From assembly GCA_024529925.1 (NCBI GenBank), contig JAFEUB010000965.1, forward strand, positions 1,583,001 through 1,647,000: 64,000 bases of DNA, read 5' to 3'. Position 1 is the first letter of the stretch, and each line of letters opens with the position of its first letter. Of this stretch, positions 47,396 through 58,210 are shown in pieces. The position numbers and the translations under genes were made by a program. Source of the stretch: Ophthalmolycus amberensis (lineage: Eukaryota > Chordata > Actinopteri > Perciformes > Zoarcidae). The notes under the pieces were generated by a model, which was given only the letters and a program-made list of their open reading frames with translations, ran no database searches and was not told the DNA's origin.

Positions 47396-48879
47396 ACAAA
47401 TGTCAACCTCATGTTGCGCAAGAGGAAAAGGTCAGTTGATCACAGAAATCAGTTCTAATCGCCAAAAAGAGAGAATAATCACAAAATAATCTGATAATTA
47501 TGAGTGAAAACGGACATTCTTGATTTCCCCACGCAAAACCCTCAGTGCAGCATTCGTTTTGCACCGTTGGTCCTTTTTAGTTGGCCAGGATGCTGCTCCT
47601 GTTTCGCCTCTGGTTACATACAGAGCGGTGATGTCAGCTGTTTTTGTTCGCCATTATCTTGTGGTCATACTTCTTGGATTCTCTGAAGTTCGTCGAAACT
47701 TGGCATTGCGTTGCTACATCAGCCTCGTGTCGTGTTTTTGTTTTTTTCCACAGCAAAGAGTAGCTTTAAAGCTCTTCTTCGCTGTCGGGCGGGAGTGCTT
47801 GACTCGTGTTTATCTTGAGGCTTTGGTGAATGACCATAATATGTGTCCCGTGGGCCATATTTCCTTGTTGACCTACTAGTAAGCGCCTTGTATTTGATAT
47901 GACAGTGGTTTTGGAAAAGAAGGGCAGGGCGGCGGGCGTGTGAGTGCTCCTTTTCCATATAGATCTGCAATCTGCCCAATAGGTTTCGACAGGCCGAGCT
48001 GAAATGCTATCCAGTAAATTTTCTACAAGACGGGGTGGAAAGAGAAAAGAAGAGCTGTTAGAGTGACAGTCTGAAAAAAGAGAGAAGAGTCTTAAAGAGA
48101 GCAAATGCAGATGAAAAGGAAGTGTGTCTGGTTCAAATGAGTCATTTCTTTTTCCACTCGTGTTGAGCATGTCATTCAGGATCTGTCTCTAATTTACTTT
48201 CTTGTGTCTTTCAAAAAAGAAGCAGTGAAGTCGGCACGATGTATCCATCATAACTTCACACATTCCAACGTATGGAGATGACATCATCCTCCTAACCGTG
48301 CCTTTCTGCAATTCGGTCGCATCGTCCGTGCGTTTTTCTCAGCTGATTACAGAAGCATATGGGTGAGGAATGCTTGATTGCTGAGCCTGCACTGTGGCAG
48401 TTCTGATGGATCGTTTCCTCTCTGTGAATGGGGCTGCTGCTGCAGGACAAAGCCCAGTCGATGTGCTGAAGTGTGGGTGCTTGAACGAGCTGTCAGCACT
48501 CACCCATGGCAAGTTATGGACAGAGAGCTGTAGTGCGTAAGAATTCATGTCCTAGTCTCAATCATCATCATTTCATTTAAAAGCTATATTAATTAGAAGA
48601 AAATGCATCTGGGTATTTTAACGATCCAGAAACTGCTTCTCATTTATTGTTACGGGTAAGCTTGCGTTACAACTCATTTTACCACTACTGCATTGTGCTG
48701 ATGTTTTATATCAGGCTGGGTCCAAAACTAATCTTCTTCCTCTCAATATAGTTTATTATAAGCCATGCAGATTTGTTCTTGGCTGTCCTTTCATAACTCA
48801 TCCCCCGTACAATGTATGAAACTCTTAATTGGCCCTCTCCCATCACAAGACAGCGACAGTTCTCATATTTGCAAGGGAG

Positions 48880-49295
48880 TTCAGGACAGCATCCAATAGC
48901 AAGACAGGATTCAGGTACAGGACAGACTTGATTTACTCTGAACAGAAGGCAGGATCGACAGTGTGGTTTCTCGTGGACCGCCACCGGAAGCAGGCAAATT
49001 AGTAGGCATAGGGTGGGAAGCCGGTGGTAGACGGTACGGACTGAAGCCCATATGGTGGATATAGTGCCAGGGGGGTGATTAGTGGGATAAGGATCTGGTG
49101 TGTCAGCCTGCAGGAGGTAATTGGCTGGAGTGTCCGCAGCTGTGTACTAATCAGGGGTGTGGCCATGGGAGGCCTCTGTAGGCAGAGGAAAAACACAGAG
49201 CACATGGCACACAATAACAAACAGGGGAATGACAGAACACACGAGGAGAGGAGATCAGGGGAAACAGAGGTTAACACACAGGGATCCTGACACAT
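48880..49295 (-). repeat. Possible solo LTR or LTR-like repeat
   Basis: On the minus strand it starts TGTCAGGATCCCTGTGTGTT and contains a CT-rich stretch, GGCCTCCCATGGCCACACCC, AGCCAATTACCTCCTGCAGG and GTACCTGAATCCTGTCTTGC. A TG start and promoter-like composition fit an LTR of a fish retroelement, but the 3' CA end and a target duplication were not found. A 98-codon minus-strand frame here is not a recognised protein. Confidence 0.28.
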
Positions 49296-49299
49296 ATTG

Positions 49300-51500
49300 T
49301 GTTATTGTCTTTGAGGACCCCTTGAAAACAAGGTTATTGCTTGTAAAGAATTTCCAATGCATAAGGGTACAAAAACATCTTGTGTTTGTGAAAAGATGAT
49401 CAAAGATCGTTCAACGCCTGTGGTTGTATATCAACATTTGCAAACAAGTTTTTTTCAATGTGTAGCAATATTAAGATTAAAAGAAAGTCGAGTATGTCTC
49501 AGTAAGATACGTGCACATATCAGGGCCCGATTCCTTTCCTCAAACGTGTTACTTCAGTGTCATATACAGGTGTGGGAACTTTCAGTGCTGAGTTTTACAC
49601 CCACTTCATCAGGAAATGAGTAATTGCTTGAGAAGTGTTTTTCTGAAAACCCAATGAATCAGTGAATTTTTGTGTTTCTCAAAGGGAATTGGAACAATGT
49701 GCTCGAGGTGTCATCCATTTTTCTTTAATTATTTCCATATTGGTAGGTCAGGCGCAGGTCATAACAAGGTACTGAAGTGCGCGAGTCCCTTTGCTCAGCT
49801 CGTTATTGCATCATGATTCGGATTTCAGAGGACGCTCCAAGGGTTAAAGCCTCCTTTGACCACTGTTATCATATTACTATCCCTTTCTCTGATGGTCCCA
49901 GAGCCAAAGACAACACACAATACATTATCGACGATGAGAAACACATGTTTCTGATGTGACTCAATCTTGGGGTTAAAAACTGAAACCGTAGCTGCACATA
50001 CAAGAGATCAGACACGTCTTTTCTGCGGCTAGAAAAGCTTCGCTTCTCTTCAAGTGTAAATACGCCACACTTGCACAACATGAATAATATGCCGCTGACA
50101 CAAACCAGGTGCCTTTTTCATTTGGAGTTGCTGCTTGGTGTCTCTGCTCGAAAGAATTGCTGTTGAACTGTTGTGTCTCCTTTTGCAATTATGGAGGAGG
50201 TTAACAAGAGGGCCTGTTTCATGTCTGCTGTTCAAGAAGAGCTGTTTTACAGCTTTGAACTTCAGTTCTCTTAACTCTCGGTGTCATGTATGCAGTAATT
50301 AGTCAGGATGTTGGTTCCAAGTCTCTCGGCATTATGATATCAACTAAAATGAGCTGTTTCAAGTTGGTAATTACATTTCCCTTGTTTTTGAGTATTTATT
50401 ATACATCTAGGTTTTCCATTTTCTCCTTTCTCCGACTAACTACCTACGAATCCTGACATGACCGTGGATGTCATATTTTCAGTTCTCCAATCCTGATGGA
50501 GCCTATTGCAGCCAGAAATCTTTGGTTTCACAGGGTTGATTACCGCAAACGGCTGCAATATTTCTTCATCATGGTGCACAGTTTCCCAGACAGCCTCCTG
50601 AACAAGCTGTGAAGGGTTTGTACTTGTCAAAAGTTCCGAAACAAGTTCTAACCACCTTGGAAAGTAAGCGTGGTCCACCTTGGATAAAGTTATCAAAGTT
50701 CTTAACAAAGAAAAACATAAATTAATGTTCAGAGGAGCTCGAGAGCTTTCTTAACCTGTTAAATGCTGGACGGATTTGGTCATAATCCCAACTTTGATTG
50801 CCGTCACAGTGGCTGAATGATTCAATCATTACACCACCAATCAAAAGTGCTGCATAATGGTGAGTTCTGAACTGTTTTTAGTCCCTGTCATGACCAGCAG
50901 AATCCGTGTATTGTATCGTATTAATTTGTATTATAACAGAATATCAACAAGTGATAAATAAAGGACTCAAAGAAAAGCACCCTCTGCTTTTTAGTATCAG
51001 ATAAAAAAAAGAGCAAGCTGTTAATTACTGATATTCATGTTTACTGATTACATGTTATAACTGCTGCTGCCACTGACTTGTAGCTTATGTCACCAGATAG
51101 AAGCGCAGTTCAAGAGCATACTAGTAACTTCAGAGTAATTTATTTTGAAATGCATGAGGAAACCAAAACAAATGAGTCACTCAGGACAGGAAGGAGTTTT
51201 TTGGGGGGAAAGGGATGACAAGGCCAGGATGCGTGTTAAATGTGAACAGCCCCAAATGGAGCAGTGATGTCTTCTGTTTCACATGGCCAGGAAAGAGGAT
51301 GTGCAGACATGGCGTTCATTCAGCAGTGTTAACTAGAAACTAAGTAATACTATTTGGTTATTTTAAGAGATAATTTAACATCTGGTGCTGGCACATTTAT
51401 GTGAGGTCAATTAATTTACTGAAATTCTGAATCCTTGTATCATTTATACTTAAATAACATATGATTTTTGCAAATTTGAGGATGTTAAAATTAAAGTTTA
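49300..51500. other. Intronic DNA without recognised genes
   Basis: No gene was supported. A 90-codon minus-strand open frame (50436-50708) has balanced composition but no family I recognise. Confidence 0.5.
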
Positions 51501-51504
51501 GCCA

Positions 51505-51800
51505 GGTTAAAGCTGCATTAGTATTTTTTTGACCACTTATGGGCAGCGCAACAAACTGAAACACAACGTCTGACATGCCGTCACCTATTGTTGTGGTGTT
51601 ATATTGTTATGGCTAACATTGTAGCAAACAGCTGGCTATTTAAACTCACTGCAGACGTTTTAGCAGCCTTGTCTTTCATTTGGATCCGGTTTTGGTCTTC
51701 ATCAACTCCTGAGGGAAATGTGTGGTTCTTTAGCTGCTAACGCTCAGCCTTTACTAGCTAGTTGCTAACTGTTTGCCATTACGAGGCAGGTAGTTGACAG
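51505..51800 (+). repeat. Dispersed fish repeat (TTATGGGCAGCGCAACAAAC ... GAGGGAAATGTGTGGTTCTT family), long copy
   Basis: It starts GGTTAAAGCTGCATTAGTAT and continues with CTTATGGGCAGCG, GCTAACATTGTAGCAAACAG, TTCATTTGGATCC, CATCAACTCCTGAGGGAAAT and TTTAGCTGCTAACGC, then CTAGTTGCTAACTG. It appears to show the 5' end of the family (GTTAAAGCTGCA). Confidence 0.68.
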
Positions 51801-51804
51801 TAGG

Positions 51805-52635
51805 TTTTTAGAGCCTTGTGATTATTCTCTGTGGGTTGATCACTGTGAGCCACCCTTTTGACCTAAAAGTTAGTCATGTACTCCGATGCTAACGGAAAAA
51901 TATTGTTTACGCCGCTTTACAGTCGGTTAGTTTTGTTGATTTGTGTTTTCAGAAAATGAAGTGCGGACTGTTGTGAAAAGCTATAAAATCCAGATGATAT
52001 GGCAATATGGTCTCCATTGTGAAACACAGGGGATCAGTCAAGCTTGACGCTGGCTCGGAAGTCCATAAATACGCCATGGTGCTTAGTGTCTGCCCAGATC
52101 TGGATGCGGGTCCCACGCTCCCCGTTTCCCTCCAGCCCACCTTGGCTGGCCAGTTTAGTCAACTCCAGCGGCTTTACATAGCAAATTTATACCCATCGCC
52201 TCCTGTCATAGCCTCTTTAAAAACACCACAGTGTCCGTGGTTGGGTTAAAGAGAGAGGCATTTGGGGGGGAGTGTTGGTGTGGTGGGAGTCCCTGATGGA
52301 GTTACCCTTTTCGATCACTAGAAAGCTGCTAAAACATATAAGCTCTCCTGGATGTGCTAATGGGAAAAGCTCGGTGCTGAGAACCTACGAACGCAGTTTC
52401 AGGAAGCAGTAAATGTCACTGCTGATTCTTAGTTATGTGCCCCATTCCTCCTCTGCGTTGTGGGAGTTTTAGGGGCTCGCTCAGGTGGGATCAGATTGTG
52501 GTTACTGGCTCATTCAAAATGTCACTATAAAGAGCACAGTAAATTATAAAATATATACTTATTAAGTTGTATTTTTTGTTGACTTTTTGAAAAAGCAGAT
52601 GTGTCTTATTAACCTCTTACTTGCAAAGAAATAAT
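51805..52635. other. Intronic DNA without recognised genes
   Basis: Nothing was recognised. Confidence 0.55.
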
Positions 52636-52639
52636 TTAC

Positions 52640-52985
52640 AATATTGGTCCACCAGTTTGGACATCAGGGAAACATCAGGTATAGGATGATTTCAATGAAT
52701 TTTGAACAGAATTTCATTCTCCTCACAGGATGAATCCCAGACTTTGGTGATCCCATGACTTTTCATGTCAAAATTTCATTTTGGTTTATGATTTAAAGTC
52801 TGCAAAACGAATGACATGCCCCTTAACCTCAGCTGTACTTTGCGTTCAGTGCTAATTAGCAAACGTTAGCATGCTAACACGCTAGAATAAGATGGTGAAC
52901 ATGGCAAGCATAAGCATGTTAGCGTTGTAGCGGTGTACATGTTAGCATGCTGTTGTGAGTATTTAGCTAAAAAGTACCAACATGC
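52640..52985 (-). repeat. Dispersed teleost repeat (GGGATCACCAAAGTCTGG family), 5' part, inverted
   Basis: The + strand shows CACAGGATGAATCCCAGACT, TTTGGTGATCCCATGACTTT, TTTTGGTTTATGATTTAAAG, CAGCTGTACTTTGCGTTCAG, GCTAATTAGCAAACGTTAGC and ATGCTAACACGCTAGAATAA. This is the reverse complement of the same family as 21925-22415. It extends further into the TTAGCATGCTAAC-rich 5' section, which is only partly retained in that copy. Confidence 0.7.
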
Positions 52986-52989
52986 TATT

Positions 52990-54415
52990 ACTGTACAGCC
53001 TATTTACACACATAAAACAATTTCATTGATTTACAATATACTGCAGCTATTGTTAACATTGCTGTATATTCTTTGTTCTGTTTGAATAGCAGATGTAAGA
53101 TACTGTATATTCCCCCATTTGAAATGTTGTAACTACCATCTGGGAGCCATCCAAAACAACGTCACCTGTTTTTCCGGGCCTATGCAAGCTGACGAGATCC
53201 TTACTATGCAGCTGCTATTGTGAGAAACAAATCAATTTGTTTTCATTCATGCTTTAAAAGGTTCTGGGACCAATATCCAGGCAGAACAAATGTCTTCCTC
53301 TGCAGAGCTGCCGGGGAGTTACAGATCTCCTGGACTGCGTCCCAGCAGAGATTGGTCTGTTTAAAGGCCAAGTTTGCGTATGTCGTTCCCTTGAGCGCAT
53401 TATTTATCCCTAAAATGGCCTTGCTTGCAGCACTGTTCTTCCTACCACCTCGGCCATGACACAGTATCCTCAGAAGATGTGTTTATGTCTCTGTAAATCT
53501 GTCATCTTCAGATTACCACCAAATACTGAAACCAAATATTGCTCATATAACTTGTCGACCCAGCATTTCTTTTGACCAGAGCTCCATATCAAGTGTTAAA
53601 TAATCGTAAATAATCACGATCAAGTAGTCCAAAAAAAGGAAGAAACACTTAATGCTAATCATTAAAGACAAAGAGAAATAAAGAAAATATTTAGGGAGTA
53701 TTTGAAAGCACTACTGCTGCTTACTTTGAGTTGCTTTTTGCAGCTGACCTCCCATCTGGATTTAGCTGATTGTCAGGGAATTACATCTTTATTTTAATCC
53801 TCTGGTTTTCGGGAGACGGGAAAGTGTGGTTGATTTTCAGCTGCAGGTCGTAAAATCACTGTCCTGGTAAAACATTTTATACTGCGGCCCAGAAAGCTTT
53901 TTAAACAATGGCTTTGGTGTAAATCATGCCTGGAGCACATACGCCGTTGGTGGGAGGCTATACCATTTATACCGACCGAACCGTTTAAGTCTCCTCGTGG
54001 GAGTCGAGGGTCTGGGCTCTTGAGTGTAACTTAATGTGGGTCCCTGGTAACTTTAGCTTCATTTGTCTCTCTTTCTGAAAACTCTGAGCCTGTTAACTCG
54101 GGTCATCACCTCGTAATACGGCAATCTTTTAATTTGACCCTTCATTCCTCCACATAGGAGGAGAGGAAATGATCCGTTAAACTTCTGCTGCTTGGAAAGC
54201 CTACTTGGTGACCTTTTACGAGACCTAAAAAACATTACCTGTTTACAATGATGTTATTTTGCACGAGAGGACCTTTTCTAGTGTATTTTTACCCCACTGG
54301 GAGTAAGCAATGTTGGTAAGATGGCGACATCACTGAAAAAGAAGTCAGATGGTGCAAGAAACATGAGCAGCCAATCAAATATGAAGGTTTTACAGTTCCA
54401 GTAACTTATCGCTGT
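52990..54415. other. Intronic DNA without recognised genes
   Basis: Nothing was recognised. Confidence 0.55.
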
Positions 54416-54420
54416 GATAG

Positions 54421-54700
54421 AAATCAGAATCGGCTTTATTGGCCATGTATGAGTATACATACAAGGAATTTGACTTTGGTCGATCCGTTGCTCTCAACGC
54501 ACATACACAGTAATAGACAAATCAACCAAAAAGCAGAACAACAAAGTAGAACAAAGGTAAGCATAAACATTTAACTACTACATACAAATATAAACAAAAG
54601 TATATGTATGAACATAAAATACAACATCAATGACAATGAAATGGAGATAATAGTGCAAATGTGATCAAAGCAAATGTAACCTTCACCATATTTTTCAATA
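54421..54700 (-). mobile_element. 3' end of a 5'-truncated LINE
   Basis: On the minus strand the terminus reads CAAAGTCAAATTCCTTGTAT, ACATGGCCAATAAAGCCGATTC and TGATTT. This AATAAAGCNGATTCTGATT ending is typical of L2/CR1-like fish LINEs. No reverse transcriptase coding remains, and the internal limit near 54700 is approximate. Confidence 0.6.
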
Positions 54701-54704
54701 AATA

Positions 54705-54992
54705 CATTACAATTTATGTATTACAGCTGTATTATCACACAAGACTTTCACTAGCTCTGTTCAGTGCCTGCTGAGGAAATACCAAAATGAAAAGGACACT
54801 CAATGCAGTAGTAGAAACACAATAAACATAATTTTCATTATAAAAAACAGTAACATCCTGTAAAACAACATTAAGGCAACAGCCAAAAGTGGTCAACTGG
54901 CAAAAAACATGCTAGCAGGTTAGCTCACTAGCAGTAGTGCTACCTCAGCTACCCCTATATGTGACCCTAACCCTTGCAGGTTGTAGCCCCCA
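54705..54992. other. Intronic DNA left of the nested hAT block
   Basis: Nothing was recognised before the target duplication at 54993-55000. Confidence 0.5.
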
Positions 54993-55283
54993 CTAGAGAG
55001 TAGGGTTGGGTACCGAAAAGCGGTGCCAATATGGCACCGGTGTTACGTGCCTACTGGTTTCTGAACCTACTGGTTTCCCTTCCGTGCGTGTGTTGTGTTC
55101 GCTTAACAGCTGCAGAGGTTTTCTGCCTCTGTCGCCTGATTCGTCACCCATTCACAAACATATTGCTGGAGATCTAAAAGACACATCTCATATCAATTGC
55201 AGGGATTATGACTTATATAAGTGAGCACGACATCACAGCCACGTATGAAGAAATACATAGAAGAAAATACATTTATGGAAAGA

Positions 55284-55360
55284 TCGCAACAACCTGGATT
55301 CGAACTCTGGCGAGCAAAATAATAATAAACCCAAAGACTGGTCGCGCTACGCGGTCCCCC
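55284..55360 (-). other. Degenerate tRNA-like segment (Pol III box pair)
   Basis: On the minus strand a B-box-like GAGTTCGAATCCAGG (about 55307-55293) follows an A-box-like CGTAGCGCGACCAGT (about 55350-55336) at roughly tRNA spacing. The T stem pairs poorly and no acceptor stem forms, so this is not a functional tRNA gene. It could be a tRNA-derived SINE head or tRNA relic inside the hAT block. Confidence 0.35.
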
Positions 55361-55620
55361 ACTTACTCTGAGAGATGCATCAGTCATTCAAGTATTTATC
55401 CATTAGCTCATACCTCGTTACTGCCCAGGGAACGTTTTGGTCTAGGGCAGGGGTGGGCAATTATTTTTCCCAAGGGGCCACATGAGAAACAGGGACTGTT
55501 GTGGAGGGCCGGACCAATAGACTGAACTCAATCCTGCTCAATACTATTCCACCTCTTTAATAAAAGCAGTATGTTGTTTGGTTTTTATAAGCTGCGAGTG
55601 GTAAGAGTAAATGTTATGAT

Positions 55621-56010
55621 CAGTGGTGGAATGTAACTAAGTATATTTGCTTAAGTACTGTACTTATGTACAAATTCAAGGTACTTTACTTGAGTATTTG
55701 TATTTTATTTAACTTTGTACTTCTACTCCACTACATCTCAGAGGGAAATATTGTACTTTTTACTCCACTACATTTGTCTAACATGCTTTAGTTACTTTGC
55801 ACATTATAATTTTTCAAACCTTTCCTAACTACCCAAACTGAACAACAGAGTATAAAGGGGTTAAAATGAGCTCCACCTAAAACATCTGCAGCAGGAATAA
55901 TGATCCAAACAAATATACATTTGTAATATTCATATATAATAGTCGAACACTGACAGGGATCATGTTTTTGCAAATTTAGTACTTGTATTACTATAACTAT
56001 TACTATACAA
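55621..56010 (+). mobile_element. hAT-type MITE (CAGTGGTGGAANGTAACTAAGTA family), right-truncated
   Basis: It begins CAGTGGTGGAATGTAACTAA and continues with TTGCTTAAGTACTGTACTTA, TACTTCTACTCCACTACATC, AGAGGGAAATATTGTACTTT and TAAAATGAGCTCCACCT. This is a very common teleost MITE. The far terminus with its inverted CCACCACTG end is absent, so the right boundary is approximate. Confidence 0.75.
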
Positions 56011-56047
56011 ATGACCTCGTTCTGTTTTTCAGTTCAGTGCGAGAAAT

Positions 56048-56646
56048 CTAGTCTTTGAACAAGTGCACTGAAGTCAGGCTGAATGTGTGAGGTGAGATGT
56101 GAAGGACAGCTGACAGGCTGATGTCAGTGAGAGAGGATCTGAATCTGGATTTGTTCAACTTCATCACAGAGAATGTTTGTTCACAGATGTAGGTAGATCC
56201 AAAGAGAACCAACATCTTCTGAGCATGCCTCCTCATGTGTTTAAAGTTCTCTTCTTTGAGAGAAGAATAAAACTCGAGCAGTGATACTGACTTAAAGTGC
56301 TCTGCCAGTACTGCATCAGACTGCAGGTCAATGAGTTGGAGCTGAACATCACTGGGAGCATTATCCACACTGCACGTGAAGGGAGAAGAAATCATGTTTC
56401 ACTCTCAACTGTTTTGAAGTCTTGAAATGGCCTTGAAAACTCACCATGCAGTGCCCCTAACATGGATGAGTACTTGTGGAGATGTTCAACTGATGGTGTG
56501 GCTTCTTTCAGGGTTTGCAGATGGGTGAGAGTGTTACCTGCATCTGGCTTGAAAGAAACTGCAACTTTGTCATGAAAGCCTTCACCAGGCTGCATGTCAT
56601 GTGCAAAGAGGCCCTTGCCTTGCAGTTTGGTATTCAGATCATTCAT
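56048..56646 (-). pseudogene. hAT (Charlie / GTF2IRD2-like) transposase C-terminal fragment
   Basis: Two minus-strand frames carry one protein broken by a frameshift near 56392-56400. The upstream part (56392-56646) has LNTKLQGKGLFAHDMQ and FSRPFQDFKTVES. The downstream part (56048-56395) has MLVLFGSTYICEQTFSVM followed by NKSRFRSSLTDISLSAVL. The latter is the hAT dimerisation region, with the conserved Cys-Glu-x-x-Phe-Ser core, as in Charlie-like transposases and the domesticated GTF2IRD2/ZBED5 proteins. The zinc finger and the catalytic core are absent, so the fragment is not functional. It sits in the orientation expected for the 3' terminus at 55448. Confidence 0.75.
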
Positions 56647-56656
56647 TAGTGCAGTC

Positions 56657-56790
56657 CAGTGGTGGGCCGTCAGGGCCAGCTAAGCCTTCCTCTGCTGGAC
56701 GAAACAGAATCACAAAGTTATAGCTATTTTATAATTTAATAATTTAATAATAATAAAGATTCAGCCCCTATTTCTCTATGCTATGCTAAC
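56657..56790 (+). mobile_element. Terminal fragment of a CAGTGGTGGGCCGTCAGGGCC element
   Basis: CAGTGGTGGGCCGTCAGGGC, CAGCTAAGCCTTCCTCTGCTGG is the terminus of another hAT-like fish element. Only this end is recognised; the inner boundary is a guess. Confidence 0.45.
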
Positions 56791-56802
56791 CTGAGGACAC
56801 CG

Positions 56803-57028
56803 AACGGCGAACGTTCGGAACGGCGAACGTTTTGAACCCGGAACAATAACAAAAAACAGCTGGGGCCGAACGTTCCCGGCGTTCCGAACGTTCCCGGCGT
56901 TCCTGGCATTCCGAACATTCCCGGCGTTCCGAACGTTCCCGGCGTTCCGAACGTTCCCGGCGTTCCTGGCATTCCGAACATTCCGAACATTCCCGGCGTT
57001 CCGAACGTTCCGAACGTTCCGAACGCCG
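56803..57028. repeat. GAACGTTC-rich minisatellite
   Basis: This is an irregular array of 9- to 18-bp units built from TTCCGAACGTTCCCGGCG and TTCCTGGCATTCCGAACA. GAAC[G/A]TTC occurs ten times. The dense part is 56867-57028. It gives artefactual Asn-Val-Arg-Asn-Ala-Gly frames on the minus strand. Confidence 0.85.
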
Positions 57029-58186
57029 GGAGAAACCAGTAGGCACGTAACACCGGTTCCTATACGTCCGGTATCTACCGGACCGAAACGCAACGCGGTA
57101 CCTGAGCCGATTGAAATACTTTTTTGACACTACTCTGATGACTCCGTCCTGGCAGCAGGACTCGGTCCTCCGCTCCTCACTCATAGTATTATTACAACGG
57201 GGTACTTAGCGCTGTCGCTCATAAGCACAACAACACCGGCACGCAAAAGCTTCTTCTTCTTCTTCTTTGAGGTGTACTGGCGGTTGGCAAACGACGAATT
57301 GGCGCATTCCCGCCACCAACTGGTAAAATATCGTTTTAAAAGTATCGTTTTAGCACCGGTATCGGAAAAAACCCAAACGATACCCATCCCTACTAGAGAG
57401 TCTCCTATGCAGTGAGGGATTGCTATTTTGGTAGCTCCTCTTTCTTGCCCTGTAGGACTTTGTTGAAGTGATTTTGCCGTGTTCCCAGATTGCAGCGATT
57501 ACTTAAGGGAGTACAATGTTATCGTAACCGATTGAAACGATGGCCACATCTACAAAAATAGGGTGTGAGAGCGTCTGTCTGTGGACAATCAGATCTTCTG
57601 AACCACTTGCACGCTTCCCTCATGCAACCTAATACCCGAGCCATGCCCTTGTGTAAAATAACAATGCACTCTATCGTTTTTTTTTTCTCACCTCGTCGTC
57701 TTCATTGATTATTGTTTGAACTGTGAGGAGACACCTCCAGCAATGTTGTGGTAGAGAACTGGCTCCAAGTGAGTGTCAGTCAAACATGTTAATTTCCTCT
57801 TCTGGTGTTTGGTTTTCAAATCTAGGCATATCATCGATGCCACGGTTTATTTTCTGTAGTCATACGTTTGCAAGTCTGAGAAGGATTTCTTCTGAAAGCA
57901 AATATCAGAAGGTTATGGATTAAGGGTGCAAGGAGATATGATTTCTGTGTGGACCCTATGAAAACGTGCACGTCCGCTTCCCTCCCTGCTGGCATCACAA
58001 AATACACCGGTGTTAAGTGGATAGCTGAGTGTGTGTGTGTGTGTGTGCATGTGGATAATTCCCCAATTCACAGAAAGTACAGACATCCCCCACTACCAAG
58101 TCAAACAAGCCAAGTCCCATACTGTTAGTAGAAAGTTAAGACTTCAAGACTGGTTTGCTGTGTATAACTCGAGTATAAAAAAAAAA

Positions 58187-58210
58187 GTGTGTGTGTGTGT
58201 GTGTGTGTGT
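58187..58210. repeat. (GT)n microsatellite
   Basis: About 12 GT units after a short A run. Confidence 0.88.

Larger units (their letters stand above)
46190..48985. other. Intronic DNA without recognised genes
   Basis: Apart from the CA microsatellite, a C run at about 46597-46610 and the dispersed repeat at 47080-47395, nothing was recognised. Confidence 0.5.
55448..56650 (-). mobile_element. hAT transposon remnant, 3' end and transposase C-terminus
   Basis: The element's 3' terminus is at 55448, reading CAGGGGTGGGCAATTATTTT on the + strand, then AAGGGGCCACATGAGAAACA and GGGCCGGACC. A fish MITE interrupts it at 55621-56010. Transposase C-terminal coding follows on the minus strand to about 56646. 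The 5' terminus and most of the transposase are missing. The left 8 bp are GTCTAGGG (55440-55447); no matching right copy was found, consistent with truncation. Confidence 0.65.
54993..57400. mobile_element. Composite hAT-type insertion with 8-bp target duplication
   Basis: CTAGAGAG occurs at 54993-55000 and again at 57393-57400. Between them the ends are inverted: TAGGGTTGGGTACCG at 55001-55015 and, read from the other end, TAGGGATGGGTATCG at 57392-57378 (13 of 15 match). A second, subterminal inverted pair of 29 bp with one mismatch lies at 55033-55061 and 57032-57060. An 8-bp duplication with a TAGGGNTGGG terminus is the hAT-superfamily signature. The interior has been filled by other elements, listed separately. 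No transposase of the outer element is visible. Confidence 0.78.

Noticed and set aside
50436..50708. 90-codon minus-strand frame with balanced composition
   Set aside because: No domain or family was recognised and no splice context or conservation is known. An ORF of this length is expected by chance in AT-balanced intronic DNA.
56776..57184. Three overlapping minus-strand frames with Asn-Val-Arg-Asn-Ala-Gly or Phe-Gly-Thr repeats
   Set aside because: They are produced by the GAACGTTC minisatellite, which stays open in all frames. They are not a repeat protein gene.
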